From assembly GCA_031002005.1 (NCBI GenBank), contig JARYHS010008074.1:273793930-273857929 (forward strand): DNA of 64,000 bases. The letters are read 5' to 3'. Made by a program: the position numbers and the translations under genes. The notes under the pieces are model-generated. The model did no database searches and was not told where the DNA came from. It was given only the letters and a program-made list of their open reading frames with translations. Shown here piece by piece: positions 24,478 through 36,559 of this stretch (position 1 is the stretch's first letter; the number at the start of each line of letters is the position of its first letter). The stretch is from Vandiemenella viatica (Eukaryota > Arthropoda > Insecta > Orthoptera > Morabidae).

Positions 24478-25194
24478 TTAGCATCGGCATAGCTTTGGCT
24501 TTGACTGTGGTGCTGTCGTCAAGTTTCTCGTCAGTATCGGCATAGCTTTGGCTTCCGTGCTGGCGTCAAGTTTTCCTTTTTCCCGCATTTTGTCGGTTGG
24601 GTTCTGTGGTATGAGATTTTGCTCGTCAGCTGATGCGCATATAGCTCTTCCTCCGTTATTCAAATTGCCTTCGCGTTCCGCGGTGTCTTGCATTGGTTTG
24701 GAACTATTTATTCCAAGGCTCTGCTCACAGGCCTCATGTTTCCAATGCAACACCTCCGGAACCAAATTTGTCACCGTCTTATTTCCCCAATCCATAATGA
24801 CTTGACGTTTTGCTAAGAGGTCGCATCCAACGATCACATCTTGCGTCAAACCGGGTACTATAAGTAGTGGCAACATTAACTCGCTATTCGCGACTTTCAC
24901 GGGGATTAGCGCTTGCGTGCTAACGATCTTTTCTCTCTTTCCTATTGCAGGAACCACCGTAACTTGCGTTGTGGGAATTACTTTTAGCCGCGGATTCTTA
25001 TCTTTCAAGCGTAGCAGAAATTTCTTAGACATTACGGAGACAGACGATCCCGAGTCAATTAAAATATTCGCCCGTATGCCATATGCAATAATATCTACAC
25101 GGGGACACTTCGCGCGCGCCATGAGGCTGTCGCCGGATACCATATCTTCTTCTTCGTCGATATTTTCCGGTCCTTCGCCGCGCCAATATTCCAA
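24478..25194 (-). CDS. retroviral-type aspartic protease (retrotransposon)
   Basis: The frame is 238 codons. The active-site motif ILIDSGSSVSVM sits near residues 45-56 (catalytic Asp about residue 47), followed later by an IVGCDLLAKRQVIMDW stretch that matches the flap-to-C-terminal ILG/GxDLL region of gypsy proteases. It would cleave Gag and Pol in the virus-like particle. The N-terminal residues before about 20 are uncertain because gag and protease meet through a frame change near 25200-25270. The reading stops at the pol deletion. Confidence 0.8.
   Translation of the reverse strand: MEYWRGEGPENIDEEEDMVSGDSLMARAKCPRVDIIAYGIRANILIDSGSSVSVMSKKFLLRLKDKNPRLKVIPTTQVTVVPAIGKREKIVSTQALIPVKVANSELMLPLLIVPGLTQDVIVGCDLLAKRQVIMDWGNKTVTNLVPEVLHWKHEACEQSLGINSSKPMQDTAEREGNLNNGGRAICASADEQNLIPQNPTDKMREKGKLDASTEAKAMPILTRNLTTAPQSKPKLCRC
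24480..24575. repeat. partial tandem duplication (about 53 bp) at the deletion junction
   Basis: The block AAAGCTATGCCGAT-CT-A-GAGAAACT (minus strand) occurs twice, separated by about 53 bp, exactly where pol coding is lost. It probably formed with the deletion. Confidence 0.7.
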
Positions 25195-25273
25195 ACTGCC
25201 GAGGCAAATGCTGTCGGCGTTTGCAGCGTCCCCCGAAAAATCTCATTGTGACGGCGGGGAGTTAGACGCGTTG

Positions 25274-26707
25274 CTAACGCCGCCCACATTCTTCCTCCGT
25301 CGCCTTTGCACACATTTCCGGTTCCGCGTTTTCAATCGAGATCGCGTTCACTGGAAATTCTTGTGGATACGCGGATCGGTTGTTTCCCGACCGCTGATGA
25401 TTTTTATCATCCTTCCACTGTGCATTTCCGTTCTTCCATTTCTTCCCTCCATTACGATTGCCGGAATTTTGATTGGAAGATTTCCCATTCTGTCCATCAG
25501 CATAGGAAGCTTTATTGCCGCCATGCGGTCGCTTAGACTCGCTTTGCGCTTCGCCATGGTTTCGTTCCGCGTCTTGTCTCGCCAGATTATCGGCCATTTT
25601 CCCGATTCTGTCTAGGTTACCGACGGTTTCTAGCAGTTCTGGTATCGTACGAATGACCACGGGGTTAATGAGTGACTGCACTTGTGGACCAAAGTGCGCG
25701 ATCACCATCTCTATGAACTCTCCGTCCGTCATTTTGTCGTCGAATTGCCTACACTGCACCAGCAAAGTTTTCACGTAGCTTTCCATCGAATAATGCCACT
25801 TGGGAATGTACCTTCCTTGGTACAGCTTTATCCTCGCCTGGTTCTGGATCTTTTTCGACCAGAAGGTCTCAAGAAACAGGACTCTGAACTCGGCGTAAGA
25901 TAAGTTAGTTTCGGACGCAATTTTCAGCCAGAGTCTGTCTGTTTCTGAAAATGATTCCTCGACTAACACAAGCTTCATGGAATCAGGCACTCCTTTGATT
26001 TCAAAATACCGCTCCATTTCGGTAAGATAAATCCTAGGATTTACGTCTTTGCGAGACCCAAAACGTGGCAACTTAAGCTCGATATTAGCTGCTGCGTACT
26101 GTGCGTAATTCGCGTGAACAATACTCCCGCTAGCGTTGGAATTACTCACTTCCTTCATCTTGGATTCCAACTGCGCCAGCTTTGAGTTAGTGTTCTGCAC
26201 GAGTGTTTGCTGTGACGCTTGCAAATCCTGTTGTGCCGTTTGTACTTGTTCAACCGAACTTGCAACCTCCGACATCTTTGCATTTACAGCCTGCAAGCTT
26301 CGTTCAGTATTATCCTTAATCTCGTGGACAAATTCCGAGATCTGACCGAGACTCTGGTGGCTTTCTTGCCGCACGTGCTCGACAGATTTTTCGGTCGCGT
26401 CCAAACGCTTCGAGATTTCCGCGCTTGATTCCTGCAATGCAGTGCATGTTGCCTGAATCGTATCTGTGCGTCTCTCCAACACTGAAACATTCGCTCGCAT
26501 CTCCGATTTGAATGCACTCATTTCACGGGTCATTTCCTCGCGAAAAACGGACAATTTTCCGTCCATGCCCTTCAACAAAGCATTTTGCGACTCAAATTTT
26601 TGATTTTGTGCATCCAAACGCTTGTTTATGTCCTCCTGTTGTGAAGCTATTTGTTTAGTTAATTCCTCCCTCAATGAGCCAGAAGTTTTACTTATCTCCT
26701 CCCTCAA
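25274..26707 (-). CDS. Gag, main part (retrotransposon)
   Basis: The open frame is 477 codons. Residues 1-190 form long heptad-rich coiled coil. About 215-400 is a retrotransposon Gag domain (F-x-ETFW, then a W-x-S-M-x-SY-x-K-LLVQ-RQF motif). About 400-455 is a basic Asn/Gly/Lys-rich nucleocapsid-like stretch with no CCHC zinc knuckle. Upstream, the same reading passes an in-frame TAA near 26757. A probable true start is a basic ATG reading at 27099-27101 (starting MKLRSRT), separated by frame breaks, so the Gag gene as a whole is damaged at its 5' part. Confidence 0.8.
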   Translation of the reverse strand: MREEISKTSGSLREELTKQIASQQEDINKRLDAQNQKFESQNALLKGMDGKLSVFREEMTREMSAFKSEMRANVSVLERRTDTIQATCTALQESSAEISKRLDATEKSVEHVRQESHQSLGQISEFVHEIKDNTERSLQAVNAKMSEVASSVEQVQTAQQDLQASQQTLVQNTNSKLAQLESKMKEVSNSNASGSIVHANYAQYAAANIELKLPRFGSRKDVNPRIYLTEMERYFEIKGVPDSMKLVLVEESFSETDRLWLKIASETNLSYAEFRVLFLETFWSKKIQNQARIKLYQGRYIPKWHYSMESYVKTLLVQCRQFDDKMTDGEFIEMVIAHFGPQVQSLINPVVIRTIPELLETVGNLDRIGKMADNLARQDAERNHGEAQSESKRPHGGNKASYADGQNGKSSNQNSGNRNGGKKWKNGNAQWKDDKNHQRSGNNRSAYPQEFPVNAISIENAEPEMCAKATEEECGRR

Positions 26708-26759
26708 CGAGATAGAATTTTGACTTTGTGCATCTAATTTCTGATTTGCGAATTGTTAC

Positions 26760-27101
26760 TTAACTTCCGCCAGCATGTTAAGATAGGTTTTGGTCTTGGG
26801 GTTGTGCGGTCGCCGGTGGCAATTCTACCGTTATTTGCGACGCACGTGTTTCAACTTCTGCCCGCATGGGTGGAATTTTGAACGGTTTCATTGTCTGGGG
26901 TTGGAAAAATCCCTAACTGTTCCCCATCTAATGATGCATTTGAATGGAATGCTACGCGTACTAGGAGTATCATTACACTCTTCGTCCGCCAACGGCATTT
27001 CGCTGTACTTCCGGTGCTTGATCCATCGCGTTAGTTTGCTCGGAAATGTTATGAACAATAGATTGATCTGCCCTATTAATGGTGCGTGACCTCAACTTCA
27101 T
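26760..27101 (-). pseudogene. Gag N-terminal part, frame-broken
   Basis: From the ATG at 27099-27101 a basic reading of 42 codons runs to 26973. Similarity in composition to a Gag start, and coding-like sequence joining to the main frame near 26760, suggest the original start. At least one shift and a stop separate the two. Confidence 0.4.
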
Positions 27102-27605
27102 AGATTTGATCGTAAGATACAAAATTTCAACTCCGAACAATTTGAACAATCGACAACAAACAAAATACAACCGGCACGATTTAACTCGAAAAGTACAGCA
27201 TTAAACAAATTTCGCGCATAAATCCCTTCAAGCATGAAATAAAACCCATCCAAAATTAAACAACAAGGAAAAACAACGATGTTTCATGCGACACAAATAC
27301 CTCAACACATGAGCAAAATCAGCATAAAGAAAAATCTTAACTTTTACCATGCATTAAAATTTCAAAAGCACTGACTCTATCTTTAATTTTAAACTAACCA
27401 TGCTTGATGCAAGTGAACGAAAATATACTTGAACAACTGATTGAAATAAATCACACATTTAGATTTAAATCAAGCATGGCAAACAAAGCAAACAAATTTC
27501 AACATAAAATTTATTCTAAAATAATAAAATGAATCAACACAGGTCACATCCATGGATTTTTTTAGACTTGTGAAATTCTCAAAATAATTTCGACTTGCAA
27601 AAGCC

Positions 27606-27624
27606 CGAAACGTTGGGTGCCAAT
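27606..27624 (-). other. primer binding site, lysine-tRNA type
   Basis: Directly beside the 5' LTR, the minus strand reads TTGGCACCCAACGTTTCGG. A TGG-CxCCCAACGT start is the form of tRNA-Lys primer sites. Distance to the LTR is about one base. Confidence 0.7.
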
Positions 27625-29099
27625 TGTAAAGAGACCATTTGTTGGCTACCGTTAAGAAAACGTGAGTTGCCAAAAAAGGGAGGGGGGAATTAATTAAAAT
27701 CTAAAATAATTCCTGAAAATGAAAATTACATATAATAATGATGCTATAAGGGGATCTAATAGGTTACTAACTAGAACCATGAATTTCAGACACAAAATAA
27801 AACCTCATTTATTGAGTCTTATGGCCTTACAAGGTCGGGTAGTAATTAACGTTACGTTAAACACAATTAGATCAGCAAAAACAAGCAATACCCGACGTTT
27901 ACAATTCGCCGGAGTAAGCAAACAAAACTGAATGAAATATCTCAAACAAGTAATAAAAACAGCAAAGTTAACATTGAAATAACATGGCAACACAGGCCAT
28001 CAAATTGAAGCTAACATTTTACTGTACAAAGGAAAATCCCAGGGGGCGCCGTATAAAGTGAATGAAAAGCATCAAAATTGAATTAACAAACAGCAAGATG
28101 CTTAAGAAAAAATTGAATCGAAATATAAATTCAGCTAGCTCAGAATTTAAGTGGCGGGAGCAGAGTCTTAACCCAGGCGTCGCTTAAGGGCACATAAGTC
28201 TGTTAAAATCCACTGAATAGTGACCGTCGTTTCTGGTACATTACCATAGAATCATCGCCGTGATGGTGAGCGACAAACACAATGCCACTGCAGCAATGGA
28301 AGCTAAATAAGCGGCTACGACCGCGTTATTAGCATAACTTCCAAATAATGGCAAGCATGCCACTCGACATCTCGCTTTCCCAAAGCAAGAAATGATCAAC
28401 CACAATGATCATCAGAGAGCGTGCCGGGCTGACACGTCTATTCACCAGCTCGTCTTGGACCCAAGTCACGTCCGTTCATCAGCTCGTCTTGGACAGAAGT
28501 CACGTCCGTTCATCAGCTCGTCTTGGACAGAAGTGATGTCTAAAAATGGCTCCTTCTTCTTCCTCGGCTAGTTGCTCGCCACATGTAAAAGAACTCCACG
28601 GAATTAGTATTGTAGACCCCAATAAATGTTCAGGATTGGCTATCTACACATTTCCGTCGTCACGTGTTTAATATCATGCGTCGCATTCGCCGTCTCCTTC
28701 GCGCGTTTCCTACGTGGCCTTCGGGGTAGTAGCGGGGTAGGGGTAGGTCACCGCCCGATTTCGAACGGGACTCAAGCCGGGCTGTCCCGGCGCCATCGAG
28801 TCGCCTCGCCTGCTCCATTGTTCCTCTCTCAACCGCCGAAATGGCAGTTTCTAGCCTTCGATATTCAGCCCTTCTGAGCCATGCGTTTACAGAAAAATTG
28901 ATTTACAATAAAATATACCTTTGGCCGCCCTGGTTTTAAACATACATTTAACCTATCCAGACAACCCTCATTATTTACAATTAATTACACGTTGCAAGAC
29001 TAAATAATTAATAAATTTGAATATAATAAAAAAAAGAATTATGAATATAATTAATAATAATTTAATTATATTCATTGTGGGTGACAGTGTCACACCACA
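27625..29099 (-). repeat. 5' LTR (element on minus strand)
   Basis: It is 1475 bp, nearly identical to 21672-23145. Differences seen include one extra G near 28428, A/T changes near the TG end, and small changes near 29030-29087. It has the same 34-bp array. Confidence 0.88.
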
Positions 29100-29103
29100 G
29101 TGT
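29100..29103. repeat. 4-bp target duplication GTGT (right)
   Basis: Matches 21668-21671. Confidence 0.75.
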
Positions 29104-29539
29104 ATAGTAAAGACACCACCGACAGGATTAAAATAATGGTCGAGGGCAGAAATTATGTTGAAAGAATTTACAGATTCTGAGGAACGTCATTTCCGGCGTT
29201 TTTGATCGACCTAAAAACGGTCATTAGTGTAACCTGAGACGATGTTTGGAATAAGTCCAATATTTCCTAATCTGGTATGCGGCTTTCTCTCCGCGTTGCA
29301 CATGATGATGGAACACGTTTTCCGACAAAAATTTAATAACCTAGTTTTTAAGGACATCCTTAAAGGGAGACATTGGTTTGGCAAGAGGTGTCATTAAATT
29401 AGTTTGTCAGATTGAAAATAAAGGTTCCAAATTTAAATTCTGCACAATAACATAACGCTGTCCTAATATTGTTGAAGTATTTCCTAGTTCTATGAAATGC
29501 TCACCGCAGGGGCCGGCGCTACGATTCTTGGGCCCCGAG

Positions 29540-31135
29540 TAAGGATTGCAATCCCGCAGTGTTTTCAATCCCGCGGGATCCGCGCGGGATTAGCACCAAT
29601 CCCGCGGGATCCGTGCGGGATTGGTACAAACAGTTTTTTAACACATATATTTAAAACATAGATACTTAAAATGTTAATAAATTAAATAATAATTAAATTA
29701 ATAAATAATTTTTAATGTTAAGTCATAAAAATTAATAATCAACAATATTTTGATTGGTCAAATGACATTAAAACTTTTTAGCGTGTCTTAAGTATATTTC
29801 GAGGTTTTACATTTTTGTTTTTTAATCTAAAAATTTTTTTAAATAAATAATAAAAATTGAAAATATTGAGTCTTATTATGTGCCTTACATCACTTAAGTT
29901 TAAAAATATGTTTTGTTTAATGGCCAAGTTACCAGAGGCTTTTTTTTTTTTTAATTCTAAATAAACTTTCCATATCACCGAGAAAAGCATTCCATTTCAC
30001 AAAGTGAAGTGAATATACTCTGTAAAGTGTAGACTTGGCTCAGAACAAGATCTCATAACTTTTTGTCACTGCACAATCACGAGACTTGGCCTTTCTTTTG
30101 CGTGATTCATTATTATATCTCCTGATTCCTTGATTGATATTACAGCTGATTCAATGTTATTAAAAGAAACTACTCACCAACACGTAAACTGTCAAGTATT
30201 TCAGATTTACTTATGTGGCGTAACGACGTTTTTAGAGTGGAAATTATTATTTTTTAGTATGAAAGGAGACTTTCTCGGCGAATGATTGCAGTGAAGTCAT
30301 CATAGGTTGGCTATCTCCGGATTTCATTGCAAACACACGAAATTACACACGTGAGGAAGACGGCGGAGGCAGCCGTCGAAGTATGTTGTTCCTACAACAC
30401 AATTCGTCGATACACCCGTGAAAATTTCATTATAACTTTTTTTACCTTTAGTCGAAATAATAACAAGGTGAAGAGGGATTAATCGAAAGCCTGAGTGACA
30501 CATGTAAGCAGGTGGCTTTCGTCAAAGAAACGCATTCACGCAGCGGCCAAAACAATAATAAGTCAAAGGATATACAATTTGCTTTTGATAGCTGTTAAAT
30601 AAATAGGTACGCGATCGTTAAAATAACGATAACATTAGTTTCGTATCAACGAATAATTAAATTTTCATCCGTAAATTTGGAAATTATCACAATTACTTTA
30701 TCTGCAAATACAGAAAATGGGAATAATGAAACCGCGAATAAAAAGCTGTAACCGTGTAGTTTAGATAACGTGTGCGACACTTAAAAAATAATTATATAGT
30801 TAGAAAATCGTACTAAATACGCACCATAACTCAAATGACAGAAATATGTAGTCGAAACAAACGTAAGTTTTGATGAATACGTAAAAGTGCATTTCTTTAC
30901 TTACGAATGACGAAGGTTGACAAAAACAAACGCTTGTTCACATGAGTCAAATGCCAACTGCAAGAACAGGCAAACAGTGCAAAACATCTGACAGAGACCG
31001 AGTGGGGCAGCGAATCACGCAGACTGACACGCGTTTCCGCCGGATTTTGCGGATTGCGGATCCGCTTAATTTTGTGCGGGATCCGCCAGACTGTCTAATG
31101 ATGCGGGATCCCGCTTTGCTGGATTGCAATCCCTA
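29540..31135 (+). mobile_element. GGATTGCAATCC-ended transposon, copy 2 (non-autonomous)
   Basis: The left end is TAAGGATTGCAATCCCGCAG. The reverse complement of the right end is TAGGGATTGCAATCCAGCAA. Both subterminal zones carry arrays of GCGGGATCCCGC-like words. It is 1596 bp with an AT-rich interior and no transposase reading. The left flank is GCCCCGAG and the right flank TACACCAC. These do not match each other, but the right flank is the reverse complement of the flank of copy 1. Small open frames inside are not supported. Confidence 0.7.
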
Positions 31136-31143
31136 TACACCAC

Positions 31144-33105
31144 ATAGTGCTGTGCGCTGCTTGCCTGTTACTCACCAGTGGCCTCTTACAGCACAGCACA
31201 CACTGACGGCCACCTTCAACCTCCTGCAACATCCCTCAAATCGTTGTTTCATAATATGTTCGCGTCTTGTCGAAATCAGTGTTGTTTGGAGGGGAATAAA
31301 GGCACAGCAATGGCATAGTTTGTCCATAAGCTTAGATGAACGTAGAAAATGAGCGTAACACATGCAATAAAAGCGTTCTCAGTTGAAAACTTTAACTGTC
31401 AGGGACACATCAGAAGTAAACATAGGAACAGGAACGTCATGTCACATGCCGGACGGAGATTCGAACCCGCGTCCTCCCGAATGAGAGGTCAGAGCGCTAC
31501 TGCTATAACCCCACGCTCGGTTTAAGGGAAGGAGACTATATTTTATTAGAAAAGTATATAATTACATACTTTTCCATTATTTTTCAATAAATATGGATTT
31601 ATATTGTCGATTTGAAAGACTATCATGTTTTAGTTAGAAAATGTTTGATAGTGCATAACACTACTGGCTGTATTTCTGTATTATGAGCTTCTCTCGCATC
31701 GGGTTAGTTAATTTGAACTTAAGACAAATTAATCGTGGACAATATCTGTTGATTTCACATAAGGGTGATGTAATGGGAAAAGTGTCTTGATGTTTACCCA
31801 TATGTAGAAGCAATTGAGGTCTCCATAATCTCCGCTTGAACTCCCAAGGTCTAAAACGACAAACGCGACTTTATATATATGAGAAAGCTTTGGGGGGGGG
31901 GGAAACGTAGAAGTTCTAAAATTTATATTCTCTGCAAGAAAACTTCTTTAGATGACAGATATTGTAGCTGCCATCATCTCCTTGCGTTGAGGGAACCTGA
32001 CCTTGAATAATAATTGCTCTCATAACCGCTGTGAAAGCAGCCAGACAGGTTTCGTTTAATATTCACTCATAGGTGATTCCATTCACTGTGAAGAGAGAGT
32101 TTTTATTTCTTTATAAGCTTCCAGTTATACTGACCACACCACAACAAGATCCCATTTAAAGAAAACTGTAATATCACATTACAAACATTTCAAATTAACG
32201 CCGGCCAGGTTTCATATAAATCCAAATGAAAAATTGAGGACATTTGTATCGTTTACGTTTTCGTAATTTTTTCTTATACGATAACATAGATAGTTTTATG
32301 TCAGCGTTAAAGAACAATACAGAAAATGTTGTGTTGAGGTTACGAACCGATAAAAAGTGGGACTGGCAGATTAACGGGTTAAGGGTTGCTTCATAAAAAC
32401 TGTATGAGTAGAGAACAATCATAATGAACGTCTTTGTATAGTAGTACAAGTTTTTCGCAATGTTACTGTCATACTGTTCATAACTTGACGCCTTTGGAAG
32501 AGATCCATTTTTGCTTGTAAAAATGTCACTGCTGTTTCCAAAGACTTCTTAGTATCCTTTCTCAGAATTTTGTCATTACCGAATCAGTTTTCAACTGAAG
32601 AAATGCATTGCATTTGTAAAATAATTATCCATTCATTAAAATGATTGCAATCGAAGTTTATAATTCTGCTTTATTCACAAAAAAGTTTGTGCGATGTATG
32701 ATGAAACGACAATCTTCTACTAAAGATGGGGTCACAGTTGTGCCTGTTGCCTTAATTAAAATTATTTAGATATAATGTGAGACATGCATTTCAACGATGA
32801 AACCATTTAATTGACTTATCTATTCTATTATTGCTATTTTCTATAGCCGAAAAATCTTTAAAACATACATAAAAATATTATTTTCTCCAGGAACAATATT
32901 TGGTTTTTCAATGGAAAATCTAATGTTTGCAAAAGTTGTCTTTTATTTATCAAACAAGCACTGCTGCCTCGAGACCTATTTAGAAAATATCTTATTTTAG
33001 AAATAAAAAACCAACAGAAAAATATTTAAAAAACATTATATACGTTTGAAAGGCACAATCTTAAACTATTTTTCTACGTAGACATCATTTAAGTGGAGGC
33101 ACAAG
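31144..33105. other. AT-rich spacer with a SINE fragment
   Basis: No gene recognised apart from the SINE head fragment at 31446-31521. A G-run of about 10 lies near 31892. Confidence 0.4.
31446..31521 (-). repeat. SINE family A, head fragment
   Basis: The minus strand runs from ACCGAGCGTGGGG to the B-box GGTTCGAATC and stops after the CCGGCAT. Only the tRNA-like head is kept. Confidence 0.75.
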
Positions 33106-33109
33106 GTTT

Positions 33110-33291
33110 TAAATTCCGAGTCCGGGCATCCAGAATTGGGTTTTCCAAGTTTTCCCACACTCCAGGCGAATGCCGGGATGCTTCCTTCAAAAAGCCATGG
33201 CCGAATTCCTTCCCGTTCCCTGTCCACAACCCCCTCCCGCCTCTAATGTCCTTGACGTCGACGAGGCGTAAAGCCATAAGTAAAAAAAAAA
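33110..33291 (+). repeat. SINE family A, head-truncated
   Basis: The body runs from GTCCGGGCATCC to the A-tail (33282-33291) on the plus strand. The tRNA-like head is lost or diverged. Confidence 0.8.
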
Positions 33292-33378
33292 TCAATTCCG
33301 ACTCTTTAAAAATCTGGCGCTTAACCACTGCCTAATACCGGCATGAACTGTCAAAGTGCTGTATTACAAGCCAAGTCT

Positions 33379-34140
33379 TCATCGCTGAAAATAGGCGGTA
33401 AACACTCGGCGCCAGATCCGGACTGTACGCTGGGCGATTGAACACCTCCCATCCAAGATCTGTCGGGTACGATTAGCCGTGTGTGGACGTGCATTATCGC
33501 GAAAAAACAACGCTTTTGAGTTCAGTTTTCCCCGACGCTTGTTTTGTATCGCTCCTCCTAATTTTATCAATGTTTCACAATATCTCTTTGATTTAATTGT
33601 TGTGCCACGTTCAAGAAAATCATCCAGAAGCATTCCCTCAGCGTCCAAAACACAGTTTCCATAATCTTTCAGGGTGACAACGTTTGCAAACATTTTACGA
33701 GTTTTCTGGGAGAACTAGTGTTTTCTCATTGCATGAACTGCCTTTTTGTCTCACAATTGACATGCTTTACCCATGTCTCATCTCCAATTATGACACGATC
33801 AAGAAGTGCATTACCATGCCTGCAGGCACCGAGCGATGTAGCAAGACACTGTTTTTTTTGGGATCTTCCATCAAAGATTTTGACACACATCTTGCACTTG
33901 TGATAACCAATATCCTCTGATACAATTTCATGTAGTAATCCTCATAAAATTTTGAGGAAATGAAGTGGCTATTTCATGAATTTTATCGCTGATTTTCATC
34001 GTCAGTTCATCAGTGACAAATCACTGAGGTCCTCATCATGAACATTGGTGTGGCCATTTTTAAACCGCATGCACCACTGCCTCACTGTATCTTCGCTCAT
34101 TATTCCGTTTCCATAGAGTTGCCGATGAATTTAAATTAGT
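33379..34140 (-). pseudogene. mariner-type transposase pseudogene
   Basis: The minus strand carries a degraded mariner transposase different from the one at 5150. An N-terminal fragment near 34000-34100 has stops. A VIIGDETWV block near 33790 holds the first catalytic Asp. The last frame (33693-33379) has the VLLDDFLERGTT and RDNARPHTA blocks (second Asp). It is missing the third acidic region and has stops and shifts. I found no terminal repeats. Confidence 0.8.
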
Positions 34141-36051
34141 TTAATGTTGTTCGCCAGTAAAAAACCAATTACTGAACGCACCGCACCAATCACGGGATTT
34201 TCTATTGAAGCGCACATTCACAACGAACAAAGTAGAAAAATCACTGTCCACGTGAAAAATTGATGTGCGCTGAGTGTAGAAAGGGCAAATAGCATCTCGA
34301 TCCCCACCCAACTTCACTCTGATCACTAACGTAAGTTACTTTCTGGATAGACATCACATTAGGAACAAACAGTCTACTAATGGGGGAAGGAGAGAACTGG
34401 CGATTTCCTGGAATTCCCCACAACGTCACAGGCTGTTGGTGGTGGGGTTATCCAATCAGAGTCCAGGGGCGTAGTCAATGACGTCACAGTTGTCGCTAGG
34501 TGGTACCACCATCCGGCGCATGCCACGAGATACTTCATCTGCATATGCGCGGCCAAAGATACTCGCGATTATCTATCTGTTTCTAACACATGTCCCCAGT
34601 TTACTCAGACACTTTTTTACATGTCTGGTTATTTCCGTGGACTAGTTTGCAAATGGGTGAGCTTGACGTGAACACTCTGGAATACGGTCCGAAAGCGCTA
34701 GGCGAAAGCGGCGACTGTTTGCTCGGGAGTCCGGAATTTTCCACGAGCAATGCAGGTTATGAAATAACTCCCTTATACCGAGAAACTGCTCGCCTTCTCT
34801 GTGTTTGGCGTTATCTATCGACAAGGAATGTCCACCATTGCTAAAGCATGTCTGTTATTTCCGTGTTTGCTCAAGTGCGCTACGCCATTATAAACGCGAC
34901 AAGGATTGCAGCCTGACAAGCGAGTTGATGCAGGAAGTCAGCTATAAGCGTTCCATAAATACTTTCGCGTAATGCAAGCATGGCTAGAGACAACTCTGGC
35001 TATTTCAGATACCTGATGAAATCATGAACCTGGCGTCACAGTGCAGGTACACAGAAATATTCCAGCCTCCAACGAAGTACACTAAATATTGTCTTTTGTT
35101 CAAGAATAGTTTGACCGAGATATAAATAATGATATTGTGCACGCAAAGGACGAATATCCCTACATCAACGTTTTCCTGAAACACTCAGAAATTAGGACAG
35201 TGTCTGTTCCGTCTTTATCTCAAGTCGCGAATGAATCAGAAAAGAAATTATTACAAGATGAGCATAATTATTATATGTCAGTTTTCGTAGTAAAAAAACT
35301 AAGAATCGCTTATGGTATTCTAATGCTTGCCAACATTATTTTTAAAACGAAAATCGAAAATTTTGTTTTCATTCTGAGAGAACAAAAAAGCAGCTTGAGG
35401 CTTTGTATTTAATTAGGAACAAAGATACAGACGTTGTGAAATCTTAACTTTTTCGTTTAAAATGTGATAATGGCATTACCATGGAATACGAACCATGGAA
35501 TGTCCTGGAATAGCTCAATTCATATCTATACTCTGCAGTTCTTATAGTTGAAACTGACGGAGGGTGCTTTGCACCAAAACTAACTCTGCGCTTTCCAACC
35601 CCGAATAACACGAGGAAATAAGGAATACATATAAGTGTCAGTATGGTAATTACCCAAATAGATTAGTGGGCGAAATATTTAATCGCACTTGTAATTGAAA
35701 GGCGCTTTTCACGTGTTTTCCAATCAGTTTAGTCTGCTAACATTCGGTAGGTTGTGGATTGACTCTAAGTTAAACGCTGGGCTGTACATCGCTCAGACCC
35801 CTTGCACATACTATTAATCAGCCCCTTGCGCTACAGTAAGCAATACTTTATATACATCACTCCCTTAAAATTAGACGTATCTTCAAAAGTACATACCCTA
35901 ATTCCTCCTCGTTCCTTGACCCCACGCCCTTTCCTTTTTCTGGTCAACGACCAGAAAAATGCCCAAAAAATATTCAATGGACTGCTAACTTATATGGACC
36001 TATTTTTTTTTTTTTTTTTACATTAACTACCAGTCCTAACAGCGATCAGCA
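34141..36051. other. spacer with a promoter-like patch at 34440-34900
   Basis: No gene supported. 34451-34485 has CCAATCA and a palindromic TGACGTCA, and ATTATAAACGCG lies near 34888-34899. An unassigned 91-codon open frame lies at 35137-35412. Confidence 0.35.
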
Positions 36052-36265
36052 ACGAGCGTGATGGTTGAGCATTCGGGAGAACACGGGTTCGAATGGCCAT
36101 CCTGATTTCGGTTTTCCATGGTGTCCTGAAATCACTCCAGGCGAATGCCGAGATAGAGCCTTCGAAAGTCCATGGCCGAATTCATCATTGTTCCTTACCT
36201 CACATTCTTTCTCACCTCTAACGACGATGGCATTAATGAATCACAATGCCTGAAAAAAAAAAAAA
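36052..36265 (+). repeat. SINE family A
   Basis: The head ACGAGCGTGATGG is shortened. It then has the B-box GGTTCGAATGG, a body with the CACTCCAGGCGAATGCCG block and an A-tail at 36253-36265. Confidence 0.8.
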
Positions 36266-36559
36266 CATACTCTGGAAATACTAGAATTTTGGATGGTCAT
36301 TAAAATTTTTCATGTGTAGCGACAGCAACAAGCCGGTAATAATACACGATACACGGGAAGTTAACGACAGGCTACAGTATTTCAGTAATACCTATTTTAA
36401 AAATTTATTCACAGACAAAGGTATGGAAAAACATAACCACTTTTTCGAGTTTAGGAACATAGTAAATGCTCTGGTATCATCAGCCTTCTAGACGAATTCT
36501 TGTACTGAACCAACACAGATATCGGAAGAAAGGATTATTTGAAACACAGCTGATTCTAT

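Larger units (their letters stand above)
21672..29099 (-). mobile_element. Ty3/gypsy-type LTR retrotransposon with long LTRs, pol deleted
   Basis: The element has two nearly identical LTRs (21672-23145 and 27625-29099), a GTGT duplication on both sides, a PBS next to the right LTR, and gag, protease and the integrase end on the minus strand. Reverse transcriptase, RNase H and most of integrase are missing between about 24450 and 24480. There is no envelope gene in 23146-24098. The few LTR differences are mostly one-base indels, so the insertion is young. The long LTRs and lysine-type PBS suggest the Osvaldo lineage, which is only a guess. It must have relied on another copy's polymerase. Confidence 0.88.

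Noticed and set aside
24917..25615. 232-codon plus-strand open frame
   Set aside because: It is the antisense shadow of the protease and Gag genes on the minus strand.
35137..35412. 91-codon open frame as a gene
   Set aside because: No domain, no homology I recall, and AT-rich context gives such frames by chance.
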